From positions 1 through 62,245 of the forward strand of contig NZ_QTTA01000007.1 of assembly GCF_003730275.1 (NCBI RefSeq): a DNA stretch of 62,245 bases. The letters are read 5' to 3'. This DNA comes from Brevundimonas halotolerans. GTDB taxonomy: Bacteria > Pseudomonadota > Alphaproteobacteria > Caulobacterales > Caulobacteraceae. Below, in pieces: positions 43,416 through 53,109 of the stretch. A model generated the notes under the pieces. The model made no database searches, had not been told where the DNA came from, and saw only the letters and a program-made list of their open reading frames with translations. The position numbers and the translations under genes are program-made. Each line of letters starts with the position of its first letter. The stretch's first letter is position 1.

Positions 43416-44402
43416 CTACAGCATCGCCGGAATGACGCGGTCGGGGGGCCTGTGTCCAGTCTGGAACGTCATGATGTTGGCGATCACCCGATCGCCCATG
43501 TCCTGCCGCGACTCCAGCGTCGCCGAGCCCAGATGCGGCATCAGCACGACCTCGGCCCGGTTCAGCAGGCCGGGGTGAACGACGGGCTCCTGTTCGAACA
43601 CATCCAGGCCGACGCCCCCCAGCGCGCGCCGGCCGACCGCCTCAGCCAGCGCCGCCTCATCGATCAGCTCGCCCCGCGCCGTATTGATCAGGATCGCGTG
43701 CGGCGCCAGCAGTGCCAGCCGGCGGGCATCCATCAGATGATGCGTCTCGCGCGTCGCCGGGCAGTTGAGGGAAATGATGTCCATGCGGTGCAGCATGGCG
43801 TCGAGGTCGTCCCACCAGGTGGCCTGGAGATCCTCTACGATCATCGGGCTCAGCGGCTTGCGGTTATGATAGTGCACCTGCATGCCAAAGGCACGCGCGC
43901 GCCGGGCCAGGGCCTGGCCGATCCGGCCCATGCCGACGATGCCCAGTCGCTTGCCCCACAGCTTGCGGCCGCACATCCAGGTCGGGGTCCATCCCGAGAA
44001 TTCCCCTTTCTGAACAACGCCTGCGCCCTCGACCAGTCGTCGGCTGACCGCCAGGATCAGCCCCATGGCCAGATCGGCGGTATCCTCGGTCAGGACCCCC
44101 GGCGTATTGGTCACGATCAGCCCGCGCCCGACCGCCGCCTCGACATCAATGTGATCCACGCCCGCCCCGAAATTAGCGATCATTTTCAACTGCCCACCGG
44201 ATTTCGACAGCAGATCGGCGTCGATCCGATCGGTGATGGTCGGCACCAGAACCTCCGCCCGGCCGATGGTGTCTTCCAGCGCCGCGCGGCTGAAGGGCTC
44301 GTCCTTCAGGTTCAGCTCGGCGTCGAACAGCTCGCGCATGCGCGTTTCCACCGCGTCCGGCAGGCGTCTGGTTAACACGACCTTAAGTCTGCGGCTCGAC
44401 AT
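43416..44402 (-). CDS. D-isomer-specific 2-hydroxyacid dehydrogenase
   Basis: 328 aa from the ATG of MSSRRLKVVLTRRLP. The NAD(P)-binding loop is GIVGMGRIGQALARRA (about residues 152-167), the substrate Arg lies in NTARGELIDE (about 235), and Glu plus His complete the triad (VFEQEPVVH). The pattern fits glyoxylate/hydroxypyruvate reductases. It is divergent from the SH3 protein gene with only 35 bp between starts. Confidence 0.9.
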   Translation of the reverse strand: MSSRRLKVVLTRRLPDAVETRMRELFDAELNLKDEPFSRAALEDTIGRAEVLVPTITDRIDADLLSKSGGQLKMIANFGAGVDHIDVEAAVGRGLIVTNTPGVLTEDTADLAMGLILAVSRRLVEGAGVVQKGEFSGWTPTWMCGRKLWGKRLGIVGMGRIGQALARRARAFGMQVHYHNRKPLSPMIVEDLQATWWDDLDAMLHRMDIISLNCPATRETHHLMDARRLALLAPHAILINTARGELIDEAALAEAVGRRALGGVGLDVFEQEPVVHPGLLNRAEVVLMPHLGSATLESRQDMGDRVIANIMTFQTGHRPPDRVIPAML

Positions 44403-44437
44403 TGGCGGGGACTTTGGAACTGGAGGATCGAAGCGGG

Positions 44438-45025
44438 ATGGCAAGGGTGTCTAGCAGCCCCCTGACCCAAGGCCAAAGGGGGCGCCGCATCGCCGGCGTC
44501 ACGGCGGCCGCGCTTGGCCTGTTCATCATGCTGTCTGGACAGGCCGTGCGGCCTGACGGGCGGCCGACGCCCAGCAGCTATCCTGTGCCCCGCTGGATCA
44601 CGCTCAAGGCGGATCAGGTCCACGCCCGTAAGGGGCCCGGGCTGGATCACCAGATCCTGTGGACCTATCAGGTCGAAGGCCTACCGGTGCAGGTGGTGGC
44701 CGAGACCTTTGAGTGGCGCAAGATCTGCGATCCCGAGGGCTCGCTGGTCTGGGTTCACCGCAGCACCACCTCGGGCCGCCGGACGGTGCTGAACCGCGGC
44801 GACGCAGCGCTCGAGGTTCGCTCAGCCCGACGCGAGGATGCGAGCATCCGTGCCCGGTTGTCGTCCCATGCCCTGGTACCCATCACCGACTGCGAGGACG
44901 GCTGGTGCGAGGTCCGCTCGGGCCGCGTCCGGGGCTGGGTCCGTGAGGCCGCTGTGTTCGGCACCCAGGCCTCCCCCCTGTGCGAAGCCAACCGCCCCGC
45001 CGGGCCCGCCCCTCGCCGGCGCTGA
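44438..45025 (+). CDS. Exported double-SH3-domain protein
   Basis: 195 aa. A signal-anchor helix (about 17-35) precedes two bacterial SH3-like domains (about 55-115 and 118-175) with paired [16 protein letters not shown] and [17 protein letters not shown] openings and the closing WVREAAVFG. Such proteins usually bind the cell wall. The ATG at 44438 is chosen over a TTG further up because of its upstream GGAGG. It sits 79 bp ahead of fabA and is probably unrelated in function. Confidence 0.85.
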   Translation: MARVSSSPLTQGQRGRRIAGVTAAALGLFIMLSGQAVRPDGRPTPSSYPVPRWITLKADQVHARKGPGLDHQILWTYQVEGLPVQVVAETFEWRKICDPEGSLVWVHRSTTSGRRTVLNRGDAALEVRSARREDASIRARLSSHALVPITDCEDGWCEVRSGRVRGWVREAAVFGTQASPLCEANRPAGPAPRRR

Positions 45026-45104
45026 GCGCCTTTCGCGGAACCCTTGCCGGTTGACCGGGGCGATTTCACGTGTCACGCCCGCCGCTCAGCATACGGAGGC
45101 CCCC

Positions 45105-45635
45105 TTGAGCCAGTCAGAACGCCCGTCTTCCTATGACTATGAGGCCCTGCTCGCCTCTGGCCGGGGCGAGCTTTTCGGCCCGGGCAATGCTCAGTTGCCA
45201 GCCCCGCCCATGCTCATGTTCGACCGCATCACCCGGATCAACGATGACGGCGGCGTGCACGGCAAGGGCTATGTTGAGGCCGAGCTCGACGTGCATCCCG
45301 ACCTCTGGTTCTTCAAATGCCACTTCATCGGCGACCCGGTCATGCCGGGTTGCCTGGGTCTGGATGCCATGTGGCAGCTGGTTGGCTTCTACCTCGGCTG
45401 GATCGGCGGTCCCGGAAAGGGGCGCGCCCTGGGCGTGGGCGAGGTCAAGTTCACCGGTCAGGTGCAGCCGGACGTCAAAAAGGTCGTCTACAAGATCGAC
45501 CTGAAGCGGGTGATCAACCGCCGTCTGGTGATGGGCATCGCCGACGGGGTTCTCGAAGCCGATGGCGTTCCTATCTATACAGCCACGGACATGCGCGTTG
45601 GCCTGTTCGGCGGCCAGGAAACCAAGGCCGAATAG
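45105..45635 (+). CDS. fabA: 3-hydroxydecanoyl-ACP dehydratase/isomerase
   Basis: 176 aa. Dehydrates 3-hydroxyacyl-ACP and isomerises trans-2- to cis-3-decenoyl-ACP, the branch to unsaturated fatty acids. The hot-dog active site is unmistakable: [20 protein letters not shown] carries the catalytic His and Asp. There is no suitable ATG; a TTG at 45105 sits 5 nt after GGAGG and yields the expected length, so a TTG start is proposed. fabB follows 80 bp downstream, as in the classical fabAB pair. Confidence 0.95.
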   Translation: MSQSERPSSYDYEALLASGRGELFGPGNAQLPAPPMLMFDRITRINDDGGVHGKGYVEAELDVHPDLWFFKCHFIGDPVMPGCLGLDAMWQLVGFYLGWIGGPGKGRALGVGEVKFTGQVQPDVKKVVYKIDLKRVINRRLVMGIADGVLEADGVPIYTATDMRVGLFGGQETKAE

Positions 45636-45715
45636 TCGGGGCCATCACCCCACAGGATAGGCTGGAAGGATCGCGGATTACGCGGCGGAATAACGGACAG
45701 GATCAGGAAAACAGC

Positions 45716-46933
45716 ATGCGGCGCGTCGTAGTTACAGGATTGGGGATTGTCTCATCGATCGGGACCGGCGCCGCCGCGGTCACCGACTCCTTGAAACAGG
45801 CCCGTTCGGGCGTGGTCGCCGCCCCGGATCACACCACCCATGGATTCCGCAGCCAGGTCTGGGCTCCGCCGAAAATCGGCGACTGGGCCGAGCTTGTCGA
45901 TCGCCGCGCCTCGCGCTTTCTGGCCGACGGCACCGCCTGGGCCCACATCGCCTTTGAGGAGGCGCTGGCCTCCAGCGGGATGACTCCGGACGAGATCAAG
46001 GACGAGCGAATCGGCTTGATCGTCGGCGAGGGCGGTCCCTCGACCCGCGTCATTCTGGAAGCGGCCCAGATCACCATCGACAAGGGCGCACCCAAGCGGA
46101 TCGGCCCGTTCGCCGTGCCCAAGGCCATGGCCTCCGGACCCTCGGCCGTGCTGGCCACCTGGTTCCAGATGAAGGGCATCAACTACTCGATCAGCTCGGC
46201 CTGTGCGACCAGCGCCCACTGCATCGGCGCGGCTGCCGAACAGATCGCCTGGGGCAAGCAGGACGTGGTCTTTGCCGGCGGCTGCGAGGACATCCACTGG
46301 TCGATGTCGAACCTGTTCGATGCCATGGGCGCCATGTCCTCGAATTTCAACGACACCCCTTCGGTCGCCTCGCGCGCCTATGACGCGGCCCGGGACGGCT
46401 TTGTCATCGCCGGCGGCGCAGGCATCGTGGTTCTGGAAGAGTATGAGCGCGCAAAAGCACGCGGCGCGACCATCCTCGCCGAAGTCACCGGCTATGGGGC
46501 CAATTCCGACGGCTACGACATGGTCGCCCCGTCGGGCGAAGGCGCCGAGCGCTGCATGAAGATCGCGCTGGAGATGGCCGGTAATCCGCGCATCGACTAT
46601 CTGAATCCGCACGGCACCTCGACGCCGGTCGGCGATTCCAAAGAGATGGGCGCGGTTCGCAATGTCTTCGGCGACCGCATGCCGATGATCTCCTCGACCA
46701 AGTCCCTGACCGGCCACAGCTTGGGTGCGGCCGGTGCGCAGGAAGCCATCTACTGCCTGCTGATGATGCAGAACGGCTTTGCCGCCGAAAGCGCCCACAT
46801 CGAAAATCTCGACCCCGAGTTCGAGGGCATGCCCATCCTGCGGCAGCGGCACGACGGCGAACTGACCCACGTCATGTCCAATTCGTTTGGATTCGGCGGC
46901 ACCAACGGCACCCTGATCCTGTCGAAGGTCTGA
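45716..46933 (+). CDS. fabB: Beta-ketoacyl-ACP synthase I
   Basis: 405 aa thiolase-fold condensing enzyme that elongates the cis-3-decenoyl-ACP made by FabA. The N-terminus [15 protein letters not shown], the catalytic Cys in [14 protein letters not shown] (about residue 163), the two His in [11 protein letters not shown] (about 300) and [15 protein letters not shown] (about 335), and the closing [14 protein letters not shown] are all in place. An AGGAAAA ribosome site precedes the ATG. FabB with FabA indicates the anaerobic unsaturated fatty-acid route. Confidence 0.96.
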   Translation: MRRVVVTGLGIVSSIGTGAAAVTDSLKQARSGVVAAPDHTTHGFRSQVWAPPKIGDWAELVDRRASRFLADGTAWAHIAFEEALASSGMTPDEIKDERIGLIVGEGGPSTRVILEAAQITIDKGAPKRIGPFAVPKAMASGPSAVLATWFQMKGINYSISSACATSAHCIGAAAEQIAWGKQDVVFAGGCEDIHWSMSNLFDAMGAMSSNFNDTPSVASRAYDAARDGFVIAGGAGIVVLEEYERAKARGATILAEVTGYGANSDGYDMVAPSGEGAERCMKIALEMAGNPRIDYLNPHGTSTPVGDSKEMGAVRNVFGDRMPMISSTKSLTGHSLGAAGAQEAIYCLLMMQNGFAAESAHIENLDPEFEGMPILRQRHDGELTHVMSNSFGFGGTNGTLILSKV

Positions 46934-46937
46934 CCGG

Positions 46938-47453
46938 CTACCAGCCGCTTTCGGCGCCCGCTGCGGTGATGCATCCGGCGAGGGCATTCAGGTCTTCGTC
47001 GAACTGCGCTGTGCCCGCATAGAGTACTGAGGCGGGATTCATCGCCGCCGTTTGCCGCTCGTCCGAGTGCGGCTGTCCGCCGATGCCGATGCAACGGGCT
47101 TGGGCCGTGCCTCCCTCGCCCGGCCCGACCAGGACGACCACGTGGACCGGGCGCACCTGTTTCAGGTCCTGTTCGGCGATCTGGTAGCGGACACAGACCT
47201 CGGCCCCGCTGATCGAACTGTCCATACAACGCTCAAGGCTTTCCGGCTCGAACTGCGAGGGCTGGTACTCGAACCAGGCCGACGGCTCGCCCGCGCGTTC
47301 GACCAGACCCTCGACATAACGTCCCTGCTCATAGGTGGCGCTGTCGAGGGCCGCGACCTCGATCGCGATCGGCAGCCGGGGCGGGGCGGCCGTCCCCGCA
47401 GCCAGCAGGGCCGCGCCAAGGATGCCAAATGCAGTCAGGAAGGGAACGCGCAT
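46938..47453 (-). CDS. Exported protein of unknown function
   Basis: 171 aa with a Sec signal peptide (about 1-23, ending GTAAP). The mature part has four cysteines (about 76, 87, 116 and 161) that could form disulfides in the periplasm. No family recognised. It converges on fabB, 4 bp away. Confidence 0.65.
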   Translation of the reverse strand: MRVPFLTAFGILGAALLAAGTAAPPRLPIAIEVAALDSATYEQGRYVEGLVERAGEPSAWFEYQPSQFEPESLERCMDSSISGAEVCVRYQIAEQDLKQVRPVHVVVLVGPGEGGTAQARCIGIGGQPHSDERQTAAMNPASVLYAGTAQFDEDLNALAGCITAAGAESGW

Positions 47454-47571
47454 GACGCTGGGGCCTTCTGTAGCGGGCCACCGGCCCCTCTGACCGCACT
47501 CTAGCGGAGGGCGCGTGAAGCGGCCAATATCGTAAACCTGACGACCCGTCGCGCTTATCCGGAGTTCCCCC

Positions 47572-48810
47572 CTGGCGCCGCCTGATCCCTACATCCTGTT
47601 CCTGCTCGGCCTCGGCGCTGTCGTGTTGATGGTGTCCTGGGCCCCGGTGGGGCTGAGGAAGACGCCGCTGACGCTGGCCATTGTCTGCGTCCTGCTGGGT
47701 GTGGCGGTCTTCAGTCTCGGCTGGCTGGGGTTCGACCCCGATCCCCGGACCTGGGATACCATCACCGAACGCCTGACCGAGGTTGTGGTCATCATCAGCC
47801 TGATGGGTGCGGGTCTGAAGCTGGACCGCAAGGTGGGCTGGCGCAGCTGGAATTCGACCTGGCGGCTGCTGGCCATCGCCATGCCCCTGACCATCCTCGG
47901 TGTTATGGCGTTGGGCCTGTACGGCCTCGGCTTTTCACTGGCCATGGCCCTGTTGCTGGGGGCGTCTCTGGCCCCGACAGACCCGGTGCTGGCCGCCGAT
48001 GTCCAGGTGGGGCCGCCCAAGTCCGGCGACGAGGACGAGGTGCGCTTTGGCCTCACCTCCGAAGCCGGACTGAACGACTCCCTCGCCTTTCCCTTCGTCC
48101 ATCTGGCCATTCTGGCCTCGGTCGGCGGGCTGGCCACCTCGGCGGGGTGGATGGACTGGGTCACCGTCAAGGTGTTCTGGAAGTTGCTGGCGGGCGCCGG
48201 GATCGGCTGGCTGGTCGGCAAGGGGCTGGGCTGGCTGATCTTCGCCAGCGAGAAGGCCGGGCTGTCGCGGCTGGGCGACGGGCTGGTGGCGCTGGCGGCG
48301 ACCTTCATCGCCTATGCGGTCGCCGAGGTGGCCCACGGCTACGGATTCCTTGCCGTCTTCGTCTGCGGCGTCACGATCCGGGCCTGGGAGCGTGACAACG
48401 ACTTCCACAAGGAGATGCACCATTTCGCGGATCAGTTCGAACGCCTGCTGATCATGCTGCTGCTGGTGCTGTTCGGCGGGGCGCTGGCCAATGGCCTGCT
48501 CTCATCCCTGACCTGGACGGACGCCGCCATCGGTCTGGCCATCCTGCTGATCGTGCGACCCGTGGCGGGAGTGATCGCCATGATCGGCTCGCCGCATCCC
48601 TTCAGGGACCGGCTGCTTATGGCCTTTCTGGGCATCCGCGGGATCGGCTCAGTGTATTATGTCGCCTATGGCATCAACCATGGTGAGTTCGGCTCCAGCG
48701 AGCGGCTATGGGCCATTCTGGGCTTTGTCATCCTCGCCTCGATCGTGATTCACGGGGTCACGGCCAATCCCCTGCTGGAACGGCTCCGGCGCTGGCGCAG
48801 CGTGGACTGA
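47572..48810 (+). CDS. Cation:proton antiporter, CPA1-like
   Basis: About 412 aa with 12-13 hydrophobic helices. LLLGASLAPTDPVLAADVQVG (in part) near residue 140 and the following FGLTSEAGLNDSLAFPFVHL carry the conserved acidic residues of Na+/H+ exchangers, and FLGIRGIGSVYYVAYGIN lies near the C-terminus. The first helix only exists if translation begins before the GTG at 47623; the frame is open back to a CTG at 47572 that has GGAG 7 nt upstream, so a CTG start is proposed. Confidence 0.85.
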   Translation: MAPPDPYILFLLGLGAVVLMVSWAPVGLRKTPLTLAIVCVLLGVAVFSLGWLGFDPDPRTWDTITERLTEVVVIISLMGAGLKLDRKVGWRSWNSTWRLLAIAMPLTILGVMALGLYGLGFSLAMALLLGASLAPTDPVLAADVQVGPPKSGDEDEVRFGLTSEAGLNDSLAFPFVHLAILASVGGLATSAGWMDWVTVKVFWKLLAGAGIGWLVGKGLGWLIFASEKAGLSRLGDGLVALAATFIAYAVAEVAHGYGFLAVFVCGVTIRAWERDNDFHKEMHHFADQFERLLIMLLLVLFGGALANGLLSSLTWTDAAIGLAILLIVRPVAGVIAMIGSPHPFRDRLLMAFLGIRGIGSVYYVAYGINHGEFGSSERLWAILGFVILASIVIHGVTANPLLERLRRWRSVD

Positions 48811-48881
48811 GCGAAAACAGACGCTTTCCCCCCGGCGGAGGCCCTGCTAACCCTCCCGCCCTGATTTCCGAGGAGATGACC

Positions 48882-49700
48882 ATGGCTTCCGACAGCGGCT
48901 GGACCTTCCCCACCGGCGACCTGATGAAGGGCAAGAAGGGCCTGATCCTGGGCGTCGCCAATTCCAACTCCATTGCCTGGGGTATCGCCCAGCAGCTGGC
49001 CGCCCAGGGCGCCGAGCTGGCCTTCACCTATCTGGGTGAGGGGCTGGAGCGCCGGGTGCGTCCGCTGGCCGAAAGCGTCGGCGCCAGGCTGATCGTTCAG
49101 GCTGACGTCACCGACGATGCCTCCATGGACGCGGCCTTTGCCGAGCTGGAAAAGACCTTCGGCACGATCGACTTCGTCGTCCATTCGGTGGCCTTCGCCA
49201 ACAAGAATGAGCTGCAGGGCAGCTTCGTCGACAACACCACGCGCGACAGCTTCCTGCTGGCCATGAACATCTCGGTGTTCAGCTTCGTCGATGTGGCCAG
49301 ACGCGCCGCGAAACTGATGCCGAACGGCGGGGCCATGATCACCATGACCTATCTGGGCGCCGAGCGGGCCATCCCCAACTACAACACCATGGGCGTGGCC
49401 AAGGCCGGTCTGGAGGCCGCCACCCGCTACATCGCCCGCGACCTGGGGCCCAAGGGTATTCGCGTCAACGCCATCTCGGCAGGGGCCATGCGCACCCTGT
49501 CGCTGGCCGGTATCTCCGGCGGTCGCGGCATGATCGCTCAGGGCCGCGCCATGTCGGCCATGAAGGAGGACACCTCAATGGAAGGCGTGGCCGGTTGCGC
49601 CCTGTGGCTGTGCTCGGACCTCGGCTTTTCGACCACGGGCGAAGTCGTCCACGTCGACGCCGGCTTCCACATGATGGGTCTGGGCGACGCCGAAGACTGA
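48882..49700 (+). CDS. fabI: Enoyl-ACP reductase I
   Basis: 272 aa SDR-type enzyme reducing trans-2-enoyl-ACP in fatty-acid elongation. KKGLILGVANSNSIAWGIAQ (about residues 14-33) is the distinctive FabI dinucleotide loop, FVVHSVAFANK is near 95, and the catalytic Tyr-x6-Lys is in YNTMGVAK (about 164-171). The ATG at 48882 has AGGAG at the right distance; the ATG two codons earlier abuts it. Adjacent to but not in an operon with fabAB. Confidence 0.95.
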   Translation: MASDSGWTFPTGDLMKGKKGLILGVANSNSIAWGIAQQLAAQGAELAFTYLGEGLERRVRPLAESVGARLIVQADVTDDASMDAAFAELEKTFGTIDFVVHSVAFANKNELQGSFVDNTTRDSFLLAMNISVFSFVDVARRAAKLMPNGGAMITMTYLGAERAIPNYNTMGVAKAGLEAATRYIARDLGPKGIRVNAISAGAMRTLSLAGISGGRGMIAQGRAMSAMKEDTSMEGVAGCALWLCSDLGFSTTGEVVHVDAGFHMMGLGDAED

Positions 49701-49811
49701 AGCGGGCGTCCTGTCAAAAACCGGCCATTTCTGTGGTTGGCCTTGCGGCCACGGCATGCCAGCCTGAGACGGATCCGCTTCCGTCTGGATCGCATCAGGG
49801 AGACGCCCGGC

Positions 49812-49988
49812 ATGGCGCACACGTTCGAAATCTACAAGGACAAGGCCGGAGAGTTTCGGGTCCGCTTCAAATACAATTCCGAAGTGATGTTCTCGACCGA
49901 GGGCTATGCGTCCAGGGCCTCGGCCCAGAACGCGATCGACTCGATCAAGAAGAACGGCCCGGCAGCCCCGGTCGAAGACAACAGCTAG
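49812..49988 (+). CDS. YegP/DUF1508-family small protein
   Basis: 58 aa from the ATG of MAHTFEIYKDKAGEFR; a longer frame upstream is not coding. It contains one DUF1508 repeat (EIYKDKAGEFRVRFKYN ... GYASRASAQNAIDSIKKN), the unit that occurs twice in E. coli YegP. Function not established. Its stop overlaps the rimM stop in convergent orientation. Confidence 0.88.
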   Translation: MAHTFEIYKDKAGEFRVRFKYNSEVMFSTEGYASRASAQNAIDSIKKNGPAAPVEDNS

Positions 49989-50509
49989 TCTGGCTCGCGT
50001 TCGCCGATCTCGGCGGGGCGTAACGCCCGCAGCCAACCGTCGGCGGTACGGATCTCCGGCACGGCCTCGCGCGTGAAGGTCAGGTACCAGGTCTGGCCGC
50101 CGCCAGCCGGGGTGATCTCCAGCATGTCGTCGGCGCCGAAATTCTGCACGGCCCGAACCGTCCCGATCACCGTATCGGTCGCATCGCGGGCCTCCAGTCC
50201 GATCAAGTCCGCCAGATAGAATTCGTCGTCCTCGGGCGGGGGCAGGCGGTCGCGCGGGATGAACAGCTTCAGGCCCCGCAGGGCGTCGGCGTCCTCCTTG
50301 GTCGCGACCTCGGCGGCACGGGCGACGATGCCCTTCTTGTCCGGCCGGGCGGTGGTCAGGGTCAGGCCGGTCGAGCCATCGGCGCGCAACAGGGTGCGGT
50401 ACTCAAGCAGGGTCATGGGCGCGGCGGTGAAGGTGGTGATCCGCACCTCGCCCCGCACGCCGAACGATCCGCCCACCTGGGCCACAAGGATCAGTCTGTC
50501 GTCGCTCAC
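49985..50509 (-). CDS. rimM: 16S rRNA processing protein RimM
   Basis: 174 aa. Binds ribosomal protein S19 and assists 30S head maturation. LVAQVGGSFGVRGEVRI (about residues 7-23) opens the RimM beta-barrel, and the PRC-barrel half shows DEFYLADLIGLEARD and NFGADDMLEI. The GTG at 50509 is preferred over an upstream ATG at 50551 because GGAG lies 6 nt before it and the length then matches the family. It follows rpsP, but with a terminator between them; trmD and rplS are not next in line. Confidence 0.93.
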   Translation of the reverse strand: MSDDRLILVAQVGGSFGVRGEVRITTFTAAPMTLLEYRTLLRADGSTGLTLTTARPDKKGIVARAAEVATKEDADALRGLKLFIPRDRLPPPEDDEFYLADLIGLEARDATDTVIGTVRAVQNFGADDMLEITPAGGGQTWYLTFTREAVPEIRTADGWLRALRPAEIGEREPD

Positions 50510-50587
50510 ACCATTCTCCGATTGACCCGGCGCCCGATTGTCCCGGTTCATGCCGGGACCCGGACCCTTACGCTGCCTGCCGCCAAC

Positions 50588-50618
50588 AAAAAAGCGGTGC
50601 CCGTTCGCGGACACCGCC
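50588..50618 (-). terminator. Terminator between rpsP and rimM
   Basis: On the minus strand GCGGTGTCCG pairs with CGGGCACCGC (one mismatch) around a CGAA loop, followed by TTTTTTG. It would end or reduce transcription after rpsP, allowing S16 to be made in excess of RimM. Confidence 0.88.
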
Positions 50619-50664
50619 TTCCTGTCTCTGCGCCCCGGCCTGCGCTGGGGTGAGCGGATGAGTC

Positions 50665-51249
50665 TTAGGCCTCGGTCTTGTCTTCAGCAGCGGCCTCTTC
50701 GGCGGGAGCTTCTTCCGAAGCAGCTTCCTCAGCGGGAGCCTCTTCAGCCGGAGCTTCGGCAGCCGGAGCTTCCTCGGCGGGGGCTTCGGGCTCCGGAGCC
50801 GGCGGAGCGTTCTTGGCGGCTTCGGCCTCTTCCTTGGCCTTGGCAGCGGCTTCGGCAGCCTCGACCTTGGCGGCGGCTTCGGCTTCCAGACGGTCGGCTT
50901 CGCGCTGGGCGCGCTCGGCGGCGCGTTCCTGGGCCTTCTTGCCGGGCTGGGCCTTGTTCGGGTTGTTCGACTGGGTCCACTTGACCTTGCCGACCAGGGC
51001 TTCGTCCTGGCTCTGGCTGATAAAGCGGGCGACGCGGTCGGTCGGCTGCGCGCCCTTGCCCAGCCATTCCGAGATGCGGTCGGCCTTCAGGGTGACGCGC
51101 GGCTTGTCGCCGTCCTTGGGCAGCATCGGGTTATAGGTGCCGACGCGCTCGATGAACTTGCCATCGCGCGGGGCGTGGCTGTCGGCGATCACGATGTGAT
51201 AGTAGGGGCGCTTCTTGGTGCCGCCACGCGACAGACGAATCTTCAGCAT
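50665..51249 (-). CDS. rpsP: Ribosomal protein S16 with a long Ala/Glu-rich tail
   Basis: 194 aa, about twice the length of E. coli S16. The core (about 1-90) begins [20 protein letters not shown] and contains [17 protein letters not shown] and [11 protein letters not shown]. From about residue 105 the chain becomes a charged helix ([20 protein letters not shown]) and then repeated [14 protein letters not shown] blocks to the end. Extended S16 tails occur in other alphaproteobacteria; their function is unknown. Transcribed behind ffh. Confidence 0.95.
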   Translation of the reverse strand: MLKIRLSRGGTKKRPYYHIVIADSHAPRDGKFIERVGTYNPMLPKDGDKPRVTLKADRISEWLGKGAQPTDRVARFISQSQDEALVGKVKWTQSNNPNKAQPGKKAQERAAERAQREADRLEAEAAAKVEAAEAAAKAKEEAEAAKNAPPAPEPEAPAEEAPAAEAPAEEAPAEEAASEEAPAEEAAAEDKTEA

Positions 51250-51278
51250 TTTCAGTCTCTTTCTTTAGGGAAAAGGGG

Positions 51279-52802
51279 TCAGGATTTCTTGGTGGGCAGA
51301 CCGGGCAGGCCGGGCAGTCCACCGGGGGGCATGCCACCACCCAGACCGGACAGCCGGTCCTGGATGGCCTTCATTTCATCAGCCGAGGGTTCCGGCATCT
51401 TGCCGCCGCCCATGGCCTTCAGCCGGGCCATGTCAGGCTGGCCGGGTCCGCCGCCGAGACCACCCATCATGGCGGCCATCTGCTGCATCTTCCTGGGACC
51501 GCCGCGCGCCAGTGACTTGACCATGTCGGCCATCTGGCGGTGCTGTTTCAAAAGGCGGTTGATGTCCTGGACCTCGACGCCGGCGCCGGCGGCGATGCGC
51601 TTCTTGCGGCTGGCGTTCAGCAGGTCCGGCTTCTTGCGCTCGGTTTTCGTCATCGAGCTGAGGATGGCTTCCTGGCGGGCGATCATCCGGTCATCGACGC
51701 CGGTGTCGGCCATCTGGGCCTTCATCTTGGCTACGCCGGGCAGCATGCCCATGATGCCTTGAAGGCCGCCCATCTTCTTCATCTGCTGCAGCTGAGCCGC
51801 GAGGTCGTCCAGGTCGAACTTGCCCTTGGCCAGCTTTTTGGCCATGGCCTCGGCCTTGGACTGGTCGAGGTCCTGACTGGCCTTTTCGACCAGGGCGACG
51901 ATATCGCCCTGTCCGAGAATGCGACCGGCGACCCGGCGGGCATCGAAGACGTCCAGCGCGTCGACCTTTTCGCCCGCACCGATGTATTTGATCGGCAGGC
52001 CGGTGACGGCCCGCATCGACAGCATGGCCCCGCCGCGCCCGTCGCCGTCGGCGCGGGTCAGGACCAGACCGGTCAGCGGCAGCCGCTCGTGGAAGGCCTT
52101 GGCCGTGCGCACCGCATCCTGACCCGTCAGGCTGTCGGCGACCAGCAGGGTCTCGACCGGCTTGGACACCGCGGCGACCTCGGCCACCTCATTCATCAGC
52201 CCCTCGTCCAGGGTGATGCGACCGGCGGTGTCGAGGATCAGGACGTCAAAGCCCTGCAGCTTCGCCGATTGCAGGGCCCGGCGGGTGATCTGGACGGCGC
52301 TCTCGCCCACCACGATCGGCAGGGTCGCGACCTCAATCTGTTCGCCCAGCTTGGCCAGCTGTTCCATGGCGGCCGGACGACGCGTGTCCAGCGAGGCCAT
52401 CATGACCTTCTTGCGATCGAACTTGGTCAGACGCAGCGCCAGCTTGGCCGAGCTGGTGGTCTTGCCCGAGCCCTGCAGGCCGGCCATCAGGATCACGGCG
52501 GGCGGGGTGGCGTTCAGATTGATGCCGACCGGCTCTTCGCCGCCCAGCATCTCGATCAGGCCGTCATAGACGATCTTGACCACCTGATCGGCCGGCTTGA
52601 CCGAGCGGATGACCTCTTCGCCCTTGGCCTTTTCGCTGGCGAAGGCGATGAAGTCCTTGACCACCGGCAGGGCGACGTCGGCCTCCAGCAGGGCCACGCG
52701 CACTTCGCGCATCGCCTCGGCAATGTCCTTTTCGGACAGGGCGCCGCGACCGGTGATCCGGTCAAAGACGCCTGTCAGTCGCTCGTTCAGAGCCTCGAAC
52801 AT
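51279..52802 (-). CDS. ffh: Signal recognition particle GTPase Ffh
   Basis: 507 aa. N domain (1-95), G domain (about 96-295) with the P-loop GLQGSGKTTSSAKLA, DTRRPAAMEQL, DTAGR, and TRADGDGRGG, and a methionine-rich M domain (about 320-507) that binds 4.5S RNA and signal sequences, ending in a Gly/Met/Pro-rich tail. With 4.5S RNA it targets nascent inner-membrane proteins to FtsY. rpsP follows 29 bp downstream, a common gene order. Confidence 0.97.
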   Translation of the reverse strand: MFEALNERLTGVFDRITGRGALSEKDIAEAMREVRVALLEADVALPVVKDFIAFASEKAKGEEVIRSVKPADQVVKIVYDGLIEMLGGEEPVGINLNATPPAVILMAGLQGSGKTTSSAKLALRLTKFDRKKVMMASLDTRRPAAMEQLAKLGEQIEVATLPIVVGESAVQITRRALQSAKLQGFDVLILDTAGRITLDEGLMNEVAEVAAVSKPVETLLVADSLTGQDAVRTAKAFHERLPLTGLVLTRADGDGRGGAMLSMRAVTGLPIKYIGAGEKVDALDVFDARRVAGRILGQGDIVALVEKASQDLDQSKAEAMAKKLAKGKFDLDDLAAQLQQMKKMGGLQGIMGMLPGVAKMKAQMADTGVDDRMIARQEAILSSMTKTERKKPDLLNASRKKRIAAGAGVEVQDINRLLKQHRQMADMVKSLARGGPRKMQQMAAMMGGLGGGPGQPDMARLKAMGGGKMPEPSADEMKAIQDRLSGLGGGMPPGGLPGLPGLPTKKS

Positions 52803-53109
52803 TCGATTCCTCGGTCAAGGCGCCGATCCATCCCTCGCTCCATGAGACTACGCCTCTGGCGACGATCACGTCGGCAGAGGGGGCTCGCCCGCCTCGTCCT
52901 CGCCAGCGGGAGGGGTCGTGCGGGTGGAGACGCAAGGATGACAAGCGCCGGAAGCGGCGGTGTATGGCGGAAAAGCTCCAAAAGGGCAAGCCGGGCACCA
53001 ATCCGGGGCGCGCCGGGGGCACGGAACCGGACAAATTCCGTTACGCAGGGGCGTGCCGCCTGTCCTTGATGGGCCCGGGACGCCTATCGTTGATCTTCAA
53101 GGAGCCCTC
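52803..53109. other. 307-bp divergent gap between ffh and ppc
   Basis: The gap must hold promoters for ffh-rpsP (minus) and ppc (plus). I see no RNA gene or clear repeat. A 49-codon frame from 52964 runs into the ppc start with an ATGA overlap, but it has no ribosome site and an unremarkable translation. Confidence 0.6.
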
